Source of the DNA: Solanum dulcamara | Lineage: Eukaryota; Streptophyta; Magnoliopsida; Solanales; Solanaceae | Direction: 5' to 3' | NCBI RefSeq assembly: GCF_947179165.1 | Contig: NC_077240.1 | Span: 74,867,501 to 74,931,500 of the forward strand | DNA: 64,000 bases | Shown here: piece after piece, positions 1-11,905 of the stretch | Position numbering within the stretch: the first letter of the stretch is position 1 | How the letters are laid out: the number at the start of each line of letters is the position of its first letter | The notes under the pieces: model-generated | What the model saw: only the letters and a program-made list of their open reading frames with translations | The model's database searches: none | What the model was told of the DNA's origin: nothing | Program-made: the position numbers and the translations under genes

Positions 1-3000
1 CCTTATCTTTAGTTTGTTGCACAATCTCAGGATCAATCAGTTTTCGTTCACCAACTTCACTCCAGCAAAGAGGAGTTCTATACTTTCTCTCATATAAGGC
101 TTCGTAGGGAGGCATGCCAATACTTGATTGGTAGCTATTATTATAAGCAAATTCTACCAAGGCTAGGTGTCTGTCCCAACTACCTTTAAATTCTATAATG
201 CAAGCTCGAAGCATATCTTCCAAGATTTGAATCACCCTCTCGGATTGGCCGTCTATCTGAGGATGGAAAGACGTACTAATGTTCAATCTAGTGCCCAAAG
301 CTTCTTGCAAGCTAGTCCAGAATTTAGATGTAAACCTTGGGTCTCGGTCAGATACAATAGAAACAGGAACTCCATGTAGCCTCACAATCTCATTAACATA
401 CAATTCTGCTAAATGTTCAAGTGAGTAGTCCATTTTCATGGCCAAGAAATGAGCACTTTTGGTTAGCCTATCCACTATAACCCAAATTGCATCATGATTT
501 CTTTGAGTGTGTGGAAGCCCAGAAACAAAGTCCATGGTTATCCTTTCCCATTTCCACTCAGGTATCGATAAGGGTTGTAGAAACCCTGTTGGGACTTGAT
601 GCTCGGCCTTTATCTATTGACAAGCTAAGCATTTAGAAATATATTCTGCAATGTCCTTCTTCATACCATTCCACCAGTAATGTTCTTTGATGGTTTGATA
701 CATTTTGGTACCTCCTGGATGCATTGCATATGGTGAAGTATGTGCTTCATTCAAGATTTCTCTCCTCAATTTACCATCATTAGGAATGCATAACCTATTT
801 TGGTATAACAAGACACCATCCTCTTTTAATGTAAAATTTTTCTTTTCCCCCTTTATAACTTTTTTGGTCAATTTTATGAGTTTCTCATCTAACTTTTGCC
901 CTTCTTTCACCTGTTCATGCAATGTTGGCTTGACTCGCAAATTAGCAACCACTGAACCATACGAATCAAGTGTAAAATAGACATTCATGGCTCTTAACTC
1001 CAGAAGCAAAGACAAAGGATTCAGATGCAAGCTTGCAAAGGATTTGCGACTTAAGGCATCTGCAACCACATTAGCTTTACTTGGGTGATAGTCAATCATG
1101 CAGTCATAATCTTTGATGAGTTCAAGCCATCTGCGTTGTCTTAATTTCATCTCTTTCTGCGTACCCAAGTATTTTAAGCTCTTGTGATCAGTGAATATAT
1201 GACACTTTTCTCCATATAAATAATACCGACATATCTTTAAGGCGAACACTATAGCAGCAAGTTCTAGATCATAAGTAGGATAATTTAATTCATGTGGTTT
1301 TAATTTCCGAGAGGCATAAGAAATAACTTTCCCTTCTTGCATCAACACACATCCTAAACCACGATGAGAAGCATCACTATATATCACTTACTCTTTACCC
1401 TCCATTGGTAGAGTAAGTATAGGCGCTTGTGTCAACAAGGATTTGAGTGTTTCAAAGCTCTTTTGGCACTTGTCATCCCAAGTAAACTTCACTTCCTTCT
1501 TCAAAAGTCTAGTCAAAGGAGAGGCTATAATGGAGAAGCCTTTCACAAACCTTCTATAGTATCCTGCTAAACCCAAGAAACTTCTTACCTCAGTAGGACT
1601 TTTAGGAGTTTTCCATTCAACAACTGCTTCAATTTTACTAGGATCCACCTTCACACCTTTGGCTGACACAACATGTCCCAGAAAAGCCACTTTATTAAGC
1701 CAAAATTCACACTTCGAAAGTTTAGCATAAAGTTCCTTCTCCTTCAAAGTTTGCAAAATAATTCGAAGATGTTTATCATGCTCTTCTTTACTCTTAGAAT
1801 ATATTAAAATATCATCTATAAAAACCCTCATAAATTGATCAAGATAACGCCTAAATACTCTATTTATTAAATTCATGAATATTGCAGGAGCATTAGTCAA
1901 TCCAAATGGCATCACTGAGAATTCATAATGACCGTATCGAGTTCTAAAAGCAGTTTTAGGAACATCTTTCTTTCTAACACACAGTTGGTGATACCCAGAC
2001 CTTAAATCAATTTTTGAAAATAAATTGGCACCCTTTAGCTGATCAAACAAATCATCAATCCTTGGTAGTGGATATCTATTCTTGATTGTTATTTTGTTCA
2101 ATTGTCGATAGTCACTACAAAGTCTAAGAGTACCATCTTTCTTCTTCACAAATAACACAAGGGCTCCCCAAGGAGAAACACTTGGACGAATAAAACCTTT
2201 CTCAAGAAGTTCTTGCAATTGAGTTTTCAATTCCCTTAATTTTGCTGGTGCCATTCTATAAGGAGTGATAGAAATAGGAGTAGATCCAGGAATGAGCTCG
2301 ATCGAAAATTCAACTTCTCTTTCTGGTGGTAACCCAGGAAGATTTTCTGGAAACACTTCCGGAAAGTCACACACAGTAGGTATATCTTTAAGACTAGGAC
2401 TCTCCACACGTGTATCAATTATGTGAGCAAGATATGCACTGCAACCTTGATGAATCATCTTTCTTGCTAAGGCCGCAGAAATAATACTAGATGACAGTGA
2501 TCTTTCACCTTGTACAATAATGTGTGAAAACGCAGGGTCCTTAAAAGTCACATGCTTGGACCTACAATCCACTTATGTATGATATTTATACAGCCAATCC
2601 ATACTAATAATAATATCAAAATCATGGAAAGGCATTTCAATCAAATCAGCAGAAAAGACCAGGTTTTGAATCATGAAGGGACATGCTTGGTAAACTCGAT
2701 TACAAACAACTTGGTAACCCAAAGGACTTTCAACTAGAACGTCAAAGTTAAGTCTCACAGATTTCACATTTTCAGGAAGAACAAGTGATGAACAAATATA
2801 GGAATGTATAGAGTCAGGATCAAATAGTGTAAACACAGATAAGCCATATAAGTAAAATTTACCAACAACCACGTCCTGTCCCTCTTGATCATCTCTCTGC
2901 CTCATAGCATAAGCTCGTACAGTAGCTCTGGACCCACTAGCTTGAGTTGCTCCACTTGTCCCCGCTGCTTGGTTGTTTTTAGGCCTTGCACCTCTATTGG

Positions 3001-3196
3001 TTTGAGGAGGATTATTAGAAGACTTCTGAACCGAGCCCTCAGTATGTAAGGAAGGGACATTTTTAGGCTTAGGACAGTCCCTCACTTTATGATCAAAGCT
3101 GCCACAATTAAAACATGCACCAGAAGCTCTCCTGCAAGCACCATAATGATTATTTCCACATTCTGCATAAGTGGGAACGCGATTCTTGCCTTGCTA
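1..3196 (-). pseudogene. Gypsy pol, copy 1 (protease-RT-RNase H-integrase), truncated by window edge
   Basis: Read right to left on the minus strand: zinc knuckle (CX2CX4HX4C, 3074-3115), aspartic protease (about 2580-3000), reverse transcriptase (about 1690-2340, catalytic FIDD near 1800-1826), RNase H (about 1000-1387, beginning YSDAS), integrase HHCC zinc domain (614-740) and the start of the integrase core (1-535, with DRDPRF and the later E). In-frame stops fall at 2573-2575, 1385-1387 and 614-616, so no single polyprotein is possible. The protease active site reads DPDS where gypsy proteases usually have D-S/P-G. All breaks also occur in copy 2, so they predate the duplication. Confidence 0.92.
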
Positions 3197-4146
3197 TAAC
3201 TCGGAGTACTAGCCATAGAAAAATTTAGTCTGCTTTGCTTTTGTTGATCTGACCTGTTGACACTACCAGCCTTAGAATCATCAAACCTTCCCTTTTTGGA
3301 TGGACCTCCAAATTCTGACCTAGGCTTCCGGAATCTATTCTCATGTCTACTAGCTTCTTCCTTATCAAGTCTTTCCTAAGTAAAAGCAGCAGAAACTAAT
3401 TTACAAAAGTTATCATGTTGCAAGATTGCCACGTTCTTTCTAATGGAATCGTTTAGGCCATCTTCAAACCTCTTGCATTTATCTTTTTCATCATTAATAA
3501 TGCCTCCAGCATAACGAGCGAGTCTAAAAAATTTTTATTGATACTCAGCGATAGACATGCCTCATTGCCTTAGATTCAAAAACTCCTTTTTCTTAGCATC
3601 ACAATAAGCAGGTGGGACATACTTCATATGAAATTCTTTAACAAAATCATCCCAGGTAAGAACTGGAGGTTTTGCTTTTGCATTTGGCACACTTACCCAC
3701 CAGTCATAAACATCCTTCTGCAATAACGAGATGGCATACCTGAATTTGGCAACATCTAAACACTCTAACTGCTCAAACACCCTCTCTATGCGCTCAAGCC
3801 ATTATTCAGCATCGGTGGGATCAACCATGCCTTCAAACTCAACTCCACCCATTTTTCTCATGTTTTCAAAGTTCAACCCATTGGGATCATGAATCGTTTC
3901 AGCCATACGGTGAAAGAATTCAGCCATCTGTTGAAAAGGAGGATTCATAACTTGAATACCAGGGCTCCTGTAAGAATGCGGACCAACTCTTACACCTTAT
4001 TGATATCCCACACCGGACCCACTAGTATAGGGAATAGATTGACCCGAGGACTATTCGCCAACCCCTTCTAATATATAAGGTTGGGAATAAGAGTCACTTG
4101 TATCTTCACGAGCAGATTCCATAGGTCTACGAGAAGAAGAGGCCAT
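3192..4146 (-). pseudogene. Gypsy gag, copy 1
   Basis: The start is the ATG at 4144-4146, about 180 bp after the primer binding site in the minus-strand direction, and the product begins MASSSRRPME. Counted from this ATG, stops fall at codons 32, 50, 115, 195, 204 and 257 (for example 4051-4053, 3997-3999 and 3802-3804). A 1-bp frameshift near 3192-3196 then moves the frame that carries the zinc knuckle. The capsid-like middle section (3562-3780, with DWW and the LTWDDFVKEF segment) is typical of the retrotransposon gag family. The gene is dead, and identical breaks are present in copy 2. Confidence 0.88.
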
Positions 4147-4328
4147 AACGTAACTCCTTAAAAAGTGAAGATCACATTGCATTAGGGACATGAATATGAT
4201 GTATTTGCAACTTGTATGAATTAAATATGCTATTTACCCTATAGTGATCACATAATATAGCCCAAACCTTTAAAACAAAAACAAGTGTGTAAGTAAATTA
4301 CAGCAAAATTCCTAGAATCACAAACCTA

Positions 4329-4341
4329 GGCTCTGATACCA
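4329..4341 (-). other. Primer binding site, initiator tRNA-Met (copy 1)
   Basis: On the minus strand this reads TGGTATCAGAGCC, complementary to the 3' end of plant initiator tRNA-Met. It starts five bases inside the end of the central LTR, as expected for first-strand priming. Confidence 0.92.
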
Positions 4342-4346
4342 ACACT

Positions 4347-7006
4347 TGTAGCGACCCTCCAGAGAGGATGCTACTACTTTTTTAAAAAAACATATATAAA
4401 GCTCGTGACACAAAAAAAAGCTAAAAGCTAAAGGTGTAAGTTTTTTTTTTGCTAGTTTAAAAATTCTTTGATTCCAATTAAATAAAATAAATGTTCCAAC
4501 TTAGGATGGGGCGACGTTTCAAAATAATTTAAGAAACTAACTTACGAGACAATCATGTATTATTCCTTATCACTATAATTCATGCTATAAATTATTACCA
4601 ACAAATAAATACACAAGGTTAGCTAACTCATGCGTCATCCAAATATTCCAACTCCAAAGGTAATTTAGTACATCAGACCTGGTAATTTACATGCCCCAAA
4701 ATAACCAAACAAGCAACCAACTTTAAGTTACAATCCATGGTGTCATGACTGGGTCAACCCTCACAAATAAATACATAAATACATATACACAAGCACCCCA
4801 TAGATCATATACATGTCCCAACATATTATAAAATATAGATGCCTATATGCAAATGTGATCTTCCTTTAAGCTCCCAAAAACTTTATCTCCAATGGCCAAC
4901 CTCAAGCATCTTCTCGGACATTTCCTACGATAGAAACAACTATCGCTAAGCATAAAGCTTAGTGGTGCAAAACTACAAGTTTGAAGCCTTTAGGTTCTCC
5001 ACCATATCCTTTTCAAGTCATGAGCCGCACCAATGTACAATAATAATTAAATCAAGCCAACAACTAAATCACGAGTATCAAGTTCTAAATGTAAAAGCTT
5101 AAGTGTAAATAATTCATAGAAGTACATTTACAATATTTAGCACCAAGTTTCACCAATATGTACGTCATGCCGTCACACCAACATGATCAAGTATCAAGAA
5201 GGACCGGAGCCCTGTATCAAGAAGGGTAAAGACCCAATAATCAAGAGAACCAACAACCATATTAAAAATGGCTTCCTAATTCATACTTAAAATGGACAAC
5301 TTCCATACTTAAAACGAACTAAAAATCCATAATCAAGATGGTAAAGGGTCCAAAACAAGAGGCATGCCAATAGTGACAAAGTCACAGCCACAAGAAGGAC
5401 AAGGTCCACAAGAATGTCAAGTGATCGAGCAATCCGTACAAGTGGGTGAGTTAAGCAAGTGTTTTGCAAATTTCCAAAGATACCAGCATGACAAGACAGA
5501 TTCTAAGACAATAGCAACCATACCAAGATAGGCATTCAATAGACTAGTAGGAAACAAGAGTTTATACACAAACCTTAGCCTTTTAGAATACCACAATCCA
5601 ATATGACTTCAGGAGTTCAAACCGTAGACCAACCCGTGTCTCAAGTTCCTCAATTTGTACACGATATAAACAAACTTGAAAATATCATTAAATGCCCTCT
5701 TTAATTCTCAGCATCTCCATAATATTGACATAGAACAAGATTTCTCATTAAAAATAAGCCTAGAATATTTCCACCCGAACTATGTTACTAAAACATTAAA
5801 TTCGGAAAGCCAAACACTTCAGGTTGTATCTAACTTTTGGAATTGAAAACGGCAAAACTAATCTTTATTCACTTCATGAAACTTTTAGACCTATGTCTTA
5901 AGTTTTCAACACAAAAGAAATCAATGCAAAAATAATTTTTTTACAAAAATATATCATCCAAATACTAACAGCTACTTAAAAACGATAATCTGGACAGCCA
6001 CACTTGTCCGGTTGTATCTAAGTTTGCAAACTGAAAATGGCAAAACTGGACTTTATTCCCTTCACAAAATATTTATATCTATGTATTAAGTTTCCAATAC
6101 AAAAGAATTCAACACAAAAATTATTTTGTACAAAAAGATATCATCAACGCACTAACGACAATATCCTCCAAAAATGGGTTTGCAAACAAAGTTTATTCCC
6201 CCCAATTTCGACAACAACTACTTATCAACAACATCAACAACAATATCAACAATTATTCTACATAATAACTTAACTAATTCCACTCATTTAATCCAACCAA
6301 AACAGCCCCTAATCCATAAGTCTCAACAAAGCAACAAACAAGTTTACAAAGCTACTTCCTCCGTTTTAATCCATTAAATCTCTAAACAAGCTTGTTAACA
6401 AGAAAAAGAACCTCAATTTTACCTTAGGTGTGCATAAACTATGACAACACACTCCTTACTAGCTGATTTTTAGCTTAAAGTGAAGACAACGTAACGTGCA
6501 ACGCCTTTCTCTTCACGAGCTTTAGAATTCGGGACTCGGATTTGGGTAGAAAATGGCTTCTTAGCCTAGAAGCTCTCTCTTTCCCTCTTTCTCTATGATG
6601 TTCTAGAAAGTTATGGTCTATAATGGAAGAGATAAGCTGAACTTATCCTTTAAATGTCAAAGAAAATGGGCATGACCCGACTTGGATTCGGGTTGGGCCC
6701 AAATCATCACCCTGCTTGACCTTCCTGCGCTAAAACGTTCATAACTTTTTATCCCGATATCGCATATAAGCCCATGACCTATGGTTGGAAAGGTATTTCA
6801 ATTATCTAGAACTTGCATTTTATAAGATTTCCCAAATTTCCAAATTCTAATGGGTTTATAGCCTTCCTAAGTCCGATCACCCAAAAACGTAGCTAAACAA
6901 AAACATTTTTCCCCGTAACAAAATTCGAGTCAGTAGCAGTTGATTATATCATCAAGAAATAACCACTTTAATACGAAAATTAGCTTAAATAATTAGGGGC
7001 GTTACA
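4347..7006 (-). repeat. Central gypsy LTR (hybrid, 2660 bp)
   Basis: The boundaries are TG at 4347 (beside the primer binding site) and CA at 7005-7006 (beside the polypurine tract). It is flanked by internal sequence on both sides, so it serves as the upstream LTR of copy 1 and the downstream LTR of copy 2. Bases 4347-5537 match 11906-13096 with no difference noticed. From 5538 on, differences are frequent (for example 5538/13097, 5733/13292 and many in 6000-6500). This abrupt change marks an LTR-LTR crossover. Confidence 0.93.
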
Positions 7007-7022
7007 ACTCTCTCCCCCTTAA
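7007..7022 (-). other. Gypsy polypurine tract (copy 2)
   Basis: The minus strand reads TTAAGGGGGAGAGAGT directly before the LTR start TGTAACGCCCC. This is the plus-strand priming site and fixes the LTR boundary. Confidence 0.88.
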
Positions 7023-7047
7023 GAAATTTCATCTCGAAATTTACCTT

Positions 7048-7473
7048 ATGCTAGTCTCGAAACAAATGGGGATATTGAATTCGCATGTCCTCTTCTCGCT
7101 CCCAGGTTGCTTCATTGCCAGAATGATTTCTCCAAAGGACTTTTACTAAAGGAACTTTCTTGTTTCTAAGCTCTTTTGTCTCATGGGACAAGATTTGGAT
7201 AGGTTCCTCATTATATGTCACATCAGAGCTTATCTCAATAGATTCGACTGGAAGAATATGAGATAGATCTGAGCGATATCTTCTAAGCATAGAAACATGG
7301 AAGACATTGTGGATTCTATCTAACTCTGGTGGAAGAGCTCGTTTATAAGCAACTGGACCAGCTCTCTCAAGTACTTCATATGGTCCAATAAATCGAGGAC
7401 TAAGTTTTCCTTTTTGGCCAAATCTCATAATCTTCTTCCATGGAGAAACCTTTAAAAATACCTTATCTCCCAC
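7048..7473 (-). pseudogene. Gypsy integrase C-terminus with chromodomain-like tail (copy 2)
   Basis: This open stretch of 140 codons starts VGDKVF-like after an in-frame stop at 7474-7476. It carries the GPY/F-type module (PRFIGPYEVL), followed by a tail with VLWRNHSGNEATWE, which resembles the chromodomain of Tekay/Del chromoviruses that steers integration to heterochromatin. It ends at a natural-looking stop about 40 bp before the polypurine tract. The matching part of copy 1 lies outside the window. The lineage call is from motif memory. Confidence 0.85.
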
Positions 7474-8172
7474 TTAGTACTCAATTTCACGCCTCTTAAG
7501 ATCATCATAAGATTTTTGTCTATCTGAAGTAATTTTTAGACGGTCCTTAATGACTTTTACCTTATCTTTAGTTTGTTGCACAATCTCAGGATCAATCAGT
7601 TTTCGTTCACCAACTTCACTCCAGCAAAGAGGAGTTCTATACTTTCTCTCATATAAGGCTTCGTAGGGAGGCATGCCAATACTTGATTGGTAGCTATTAT
7701 TATAAGCAAATTCTACCAAGGCTAGGTGTCTGTCCCAACTACCTTTAAATTCTATAATGCAAGCTCGAAGCATATCTTCCAAGATTTGAATCACCCTCTC
7801 GGATTGGCCGTCTATCTGAGGATGGAAAGACGTACTAATGTTCAATCTAGTGCCCAAAGCTTCTTGCAAGCTAGTCCAGAATTTAGATGTAAACCTTGGG
7901 TCTCGGTCAGATACAATAGAAACAGGAACTCCATGTAGCCTCACAATCTCATTAACATACAATTCTGCTAAATGTTCAAGTGAGTAGTCCATTTTCATGG
8001 CCAAGAAATGAGCACTTTTGGTTAGCCTATCCACTATAACCCAAATTGCATCATGATTTCTTTGAGTGTGTGGAAGCCCAGAAACAAAGTCCATGGTTAT
8101 CCTTTCCCATTTCCACTCAGGTATCGATAAGGGTTGTAGAAACCCTGTTGGGACTTGATGCTCGGCCTTTAT
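7474..8172 (-). pseudogene. Gypsy integrase catalytic core (copy 2)
   Basis: The D,D35E core is visible: the first Asp in VIVDRLTKSAHF, the second in SDRDPRFTSKFW, and the Glu in GQSERVIQ. It follows WERI-TMDFVSGLP, the usual entry to the core. An in-frame TAG at 8173-8175 separates it from the upstream HHCC zinc domain, and another stop (7474-7476) separates it from the C-terminus. It is intact within those limits but cannot be made as one polypeptide. Confidence 0.9.
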
Positions 8173-8946
8173 CTATTGACAAGCTAAGCATTTAGAAATA
8201 TATTCTGCAATGTCCTTCTTCATACCATTCCACCAGTAATGTTCTTTGATGGTTTGATACATTTTGGTACCTCCTGGATGCATTGCATATGGTGAAGTAT
8301 GTGCTTCATTCAAGATTTCTCTCCTCAATTTACCATCATTAGGAATGCATAACCTATTTTGGTATAACAAGACACCATCCTCTTTTAATGTAAAATTTTT
8401 CTTTTCCCCCTTTATAACTTTTTTGGTCAATTTTATGAGTTTCTCATCTAACTTTTGCCCTTCTTTCACCTGTTCATGCAATGTTGGCTTGACTCGCAAA
8501 TTAGCAACCACTGAACCATACGAATCAAGTGTAAAATAGACATTCATGGCTCTTAACTCCAGAAGCAAAGACAAAGGATTCAGATGCAAGCTTGCAAAGG
8601 ATTTGCGACTTAAGGCATCTGCAACCACATTAGCTTTACTTGGGTGATAGTCAATCATGCAGTCATAATCTTTGATGAGTTCAAGCCATCTGCGTTGTCT
8701 TAATTTCATCTCTTTCTGCGTACCCAAGTATTTTAAGCTCTTGTGATCAGTGAATATATGACACTTTTCTCCATATAAATAATACCGACATATCTTTAAG
8801 GCGAACACTATAGCAGCAAGTTCTAGATCATAAGTAGGATAATTTAATTCATGTGGTTTTAATTTCCGAGAGGCATAAGAAATAACTTTCCCTTCTTGCA
8901 TCAACACACATCCTAAACCACGATGAGAAGCATCACTATATATCAC
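8173..8946 (-). pseudogene. Gypsy RNase H and integrase zinc domain (copy 2)
   Basis: The sequence begins at YSDAS (first catalytic Asp), has the Glu in [13 protein letters not shown] and an Asp in [11 protein letters not shown], and continues through [12 protein letters not shown]. The C-terminal 45 residues hold the integrase HHCC finger (HxxxxHPG, later CLACQ). A stop at 8944-8946 separates it from RT and another at 8173-8175 from the integrase core. Identical to 614-1387. Confidence 0.9.
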
Positions 8947-10131
8947 TTACTCTTTACCCTCCATTGGTAGAGTAAGTATAGGCGCTTGTGTCAACAAGGA
9001 TTTGAGTGTTTCAAAGCTCTTTTGGCACTTGTCATCCCAAGTAAACTTCACTTCCTTCTTCAAAAGTCTAGTCAAAGGAGAGGCTATAATGGAGAAGCCT
9101 TTCACAAACCTTCTATAGTATCCTGCTAAACCCAAGAAACTTCTTACCTCAGTAGGACTTTTAGGAGTTTTCCATTCAACAACTGCTTCAATTTTACTAG
9201 GATCCACCTTCACACCTTTGGCTGACACAACATGTCCCAGAAAAGCCACTTTATTAAGCCAAAATTCACACTTCGAAAGTTTAGCATAAAGTTCCTTCTC
9301 CTTCAAAGTTTGCAAAATAATTCGAAGATGTTTATCATGCTCTTCTTTACTCTTAGAATATATTAAAATATCATCTATAAAAACCCTCATAAATTGATCA
9401 AGATAACGCCTAAATACTCTATTTATTAAATTCATGAATATTGCAGGAGCATTAGTCAATCCAAATGGCATCACTGAGAATTCATAATGACCGTATCGAG
9501 TTCTAAAAGCAGTTTTAGGAACATCTTTCTTTCTAACACACAGTTGGTGATACCCAGACCTTAAATCAATTTTTGAAAATAAATTGGCACCCTTTAGCTG
9601 ATCAAACAAATCATCAATCCTTGGTAGTGGATATCTATTCTTGATTGTTATTTTGTTCAATTGTCGATAGTCACTACAAAGTCTAAGAGTACCATCTTTC
9701 TTCTTCACAAATAACACAAGGGCTCCCCAAGGAGAAACACTTGGACGAATAAAACCTTTCTCAAGAAGTTCTTGCAATTGAGTTTTCAATTCCCTTAATT
9801 TTGCTGGTGCCATTCTATAAGGAGTGATAGAAATAGGAGTAGATCCAGGAATGAGCTCGATCGAAAATTCAACTTCTCTTTCTGGTGGTAACCCAGGAAG
9901 ATTTTCTGGAAACACTTCCGGAAAGTCACACACAGTAGGTATATCTTTAAGACTAGGACTCTCCACACGTGTATCAATTATGTGAGCAAGATATGCACTG
10001 CAACCTTGATGAATCATCTTTCTTGCTAAGGCCGCAGAAATAATACTAGATGACAGTGATCTTTCACCTTGTACAATAATGTGTGAAAACGCAGGGTCCT
10101 TAAAAGTCACATGCTTGGACCTACAATCCAC
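8947..10131 (-). pseudogene. Gypsy reverse transcriptase (copy 2)
   Basis: A 394-codon open stretch contains the whole gypsy RT: YRMAPAELRELK-like entry, [70 protein letters not shown], catalytic FIDDILIYS and the GHVVS / [11 protein letters not shown] connection segment. RT motifs A (KIDL) and C (FIDD) are both present. It sits between stops at 10132-10134 and 8944-8946. Identical to 1388-2572. Confidence 0.92.
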
Positions 10132-10755
10132 TTATGTATGATATTTATACAGCCAATCCATACTAATAATAATATCAAAATCATGGAAAGGCATTTCAAT
10201 CAAATCAGCAGAAAAGACCAGGTTTTGAATCATGAAGGGACATGCTTGGTAAACTCGATTACAAACAACTTGGTAACCCAAAGGACTTTCAACTAGAACG
10301 TCAAAGTTAAGTCTCACAGATTTCACATTTTCAGGAAGAACAAGTGATGAACAAATATAGGAATGTATAGAGTCAGGATCAAATAGTGTAAACACAGATA
10401 AGCCATATAAGTAAAATTTACCAACAACCACGTCCTGTCCCTCTTGATCATCTCTCTGCCTCATAGCATAAGCTCGTACAGTAGCTCTGGACCCACTAGC
10501 TTGAGTTGCTCCACTTGTCCCCGCTGCTTGGTTGTTTTTAGGCCTTGCACCTCTATTGGTTTGAGGAGGATTATTAGAAGACTTCTGAACCGAGCCCTCA
10601 GTATGTAAGGAAGGGACATTTTTAGGCTTAGGACAGTCCCTCACTTTATGATCAAAGCTGCCACAATTAAAACATGCACCAGAAGCTCTCCTGCAAGCAC
10701 CATAATGATTATTTCCACATTCTGCATAAGTGGGAACGCGATTCTTGCCTTGCTA
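10132..10755 (-). pseudogene. Gypsy zinc knuckle and aspartic protease (copy 2)
   Basis: The gag zinc knuckle (CX2CX4HX4C) lies at about 10633-10674. A low-complexity linker rich in Asn, Gln, Gly and Ser follows, then the protease with VFTLFDPDSIHSYI. The usual active-site Gly is replaced by Asp, so the protease may have been inactive even without the stops. It terminates at 10132-10134. Identical to copy 1 (2573-3196). Confidence 0.85.
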
Positions 10756-11705
10756 TAACTCGGAGTACTAGCCATAGAAAAATTTAGTCTGCTTTGCTTT
10801 TGTTGATCTGACCTGTTGACACTACCAGCCTTAGAATCATCAAACCTTCCCTTTTTGGATGGACCTCCAAATTCTGACCTAGGCTTCCGGAATCTATTCT
10901 CATGTCTACTAGCTTCTTCCTTATCAAGTCTTTCCTAAGTAAAAGCAGCAGAAACTAATTTACAAAAGTTATCATGTTGCAAGATTGCCACGTTCTTTCT
11001 AATGGAATCGTTTAGGCCATCTTCAAACCTCTTGCATTTATCTTTTTCATCATTAATAATGCCTCCAGCATAACGAGCGAGTCTAAAAAATTTTTATTGA
11101 TACTCAGCGATAGACATGCCTCATTGCCTTAGATTCAAAAACTCCTTTTTCTTAGCATCACAATAAGCAGGTGGGACATACTTCATATGAAATTCTTTAA
11201 CAAAATCATCCCAGGTAAGAACTGGAGGTTTTGCTTTTGCATTTGGCACACTTACCCACCAGTCATAAACATCCTTCTGCAATAACGAGATGGCATACCT
11301 GAATTTGGCAACATCTAAACACTCTAACTGCTCAAACACCCTCTCTATGCGCTCAAGCCATTATTCAGCATCGGTGGGATCAACCATGCCTTCAAACTCA
11401 ACTCCACCCATTTTTCTCATGTTTTCAAAGTTCAACCCATTGGGATCATGAATCGTTTCAGCCATACGGTGAAAGAATTCAGCCATCTGTTGAAAAGGAG
11501 GATTCATAACTTGAATACCAGGGCTCCTGTAAGAATGCGGACCAACTCTTACACCTTATTGATATCCCACACCGGACCCACTAGTATAGGGAATAGATTG
11601 ACCCGAGGACTATTCGCCAACCCCTTCTAATATATAAGGTTGGGAATAAGAGTCACTTGTATCTTCACGAGCAGATTCCATAGGTCTACGAGAAGAAGAG
11701 GCCAT
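10751..11705 (-). pseudogene. Gypsy gag (copy 2)
   Basis: This is the same gag as at 3192-4146, shifted by 7559 bp, with ATG at 11703-11705. It has the same six stops (codons 32, 50, 115, 195, 204 and 257) and the same 1-bp frameshift near 10751-10755. The longest open segment is 11121-11339. Sharing every lesion with copy 1 means the element was already dead when it was duplicated. Confidence 0.88.
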
Positions 11706-11887
11706 AACGTAACTCCTTAAAAAGTGAAGATCACATTGCATTAGGGACATGAATATGATGTATTTGCAACTTGTATGAATTAAATATGCTATTTACCCTA
11801 TAGTGATCACATAATATAGCCCAAACCTTTAAAACAAAAACAAGTGTGTAAGTAAATTACAGCAAAATTCCTAGAATCACAAACCTA

Positions 11888-11900
11888 GGCTCTGATACCA
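11888..11900 (-). other. Primer binding site, initiator tRNA-Met (copy 2)
   Basis: The minus strand reads TGGTATCAGAGCC, five bases from the right LTR, and is identical to the site at 4329-4341. Confidence 0.92.
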
Positions 11901-11905
11901 ACACT

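Noticed and set aside
705..980. Plus-strand open frames opposite the gypsy genes (705-980, 8264-8539, 167-379 and 7726-7938).
   Set aside because: They are antisense shadows of conserved pol sequence.
3192..4146. All six gag stops could be one C-to-T change from Gln or Arg codons, suggesting cytosine deamination.
   Set aside because: Every TAA, TAG and TGA is one C-to-T step from CAA, CAG or CGA, so this is no evidence without an alignment to intact relatives.
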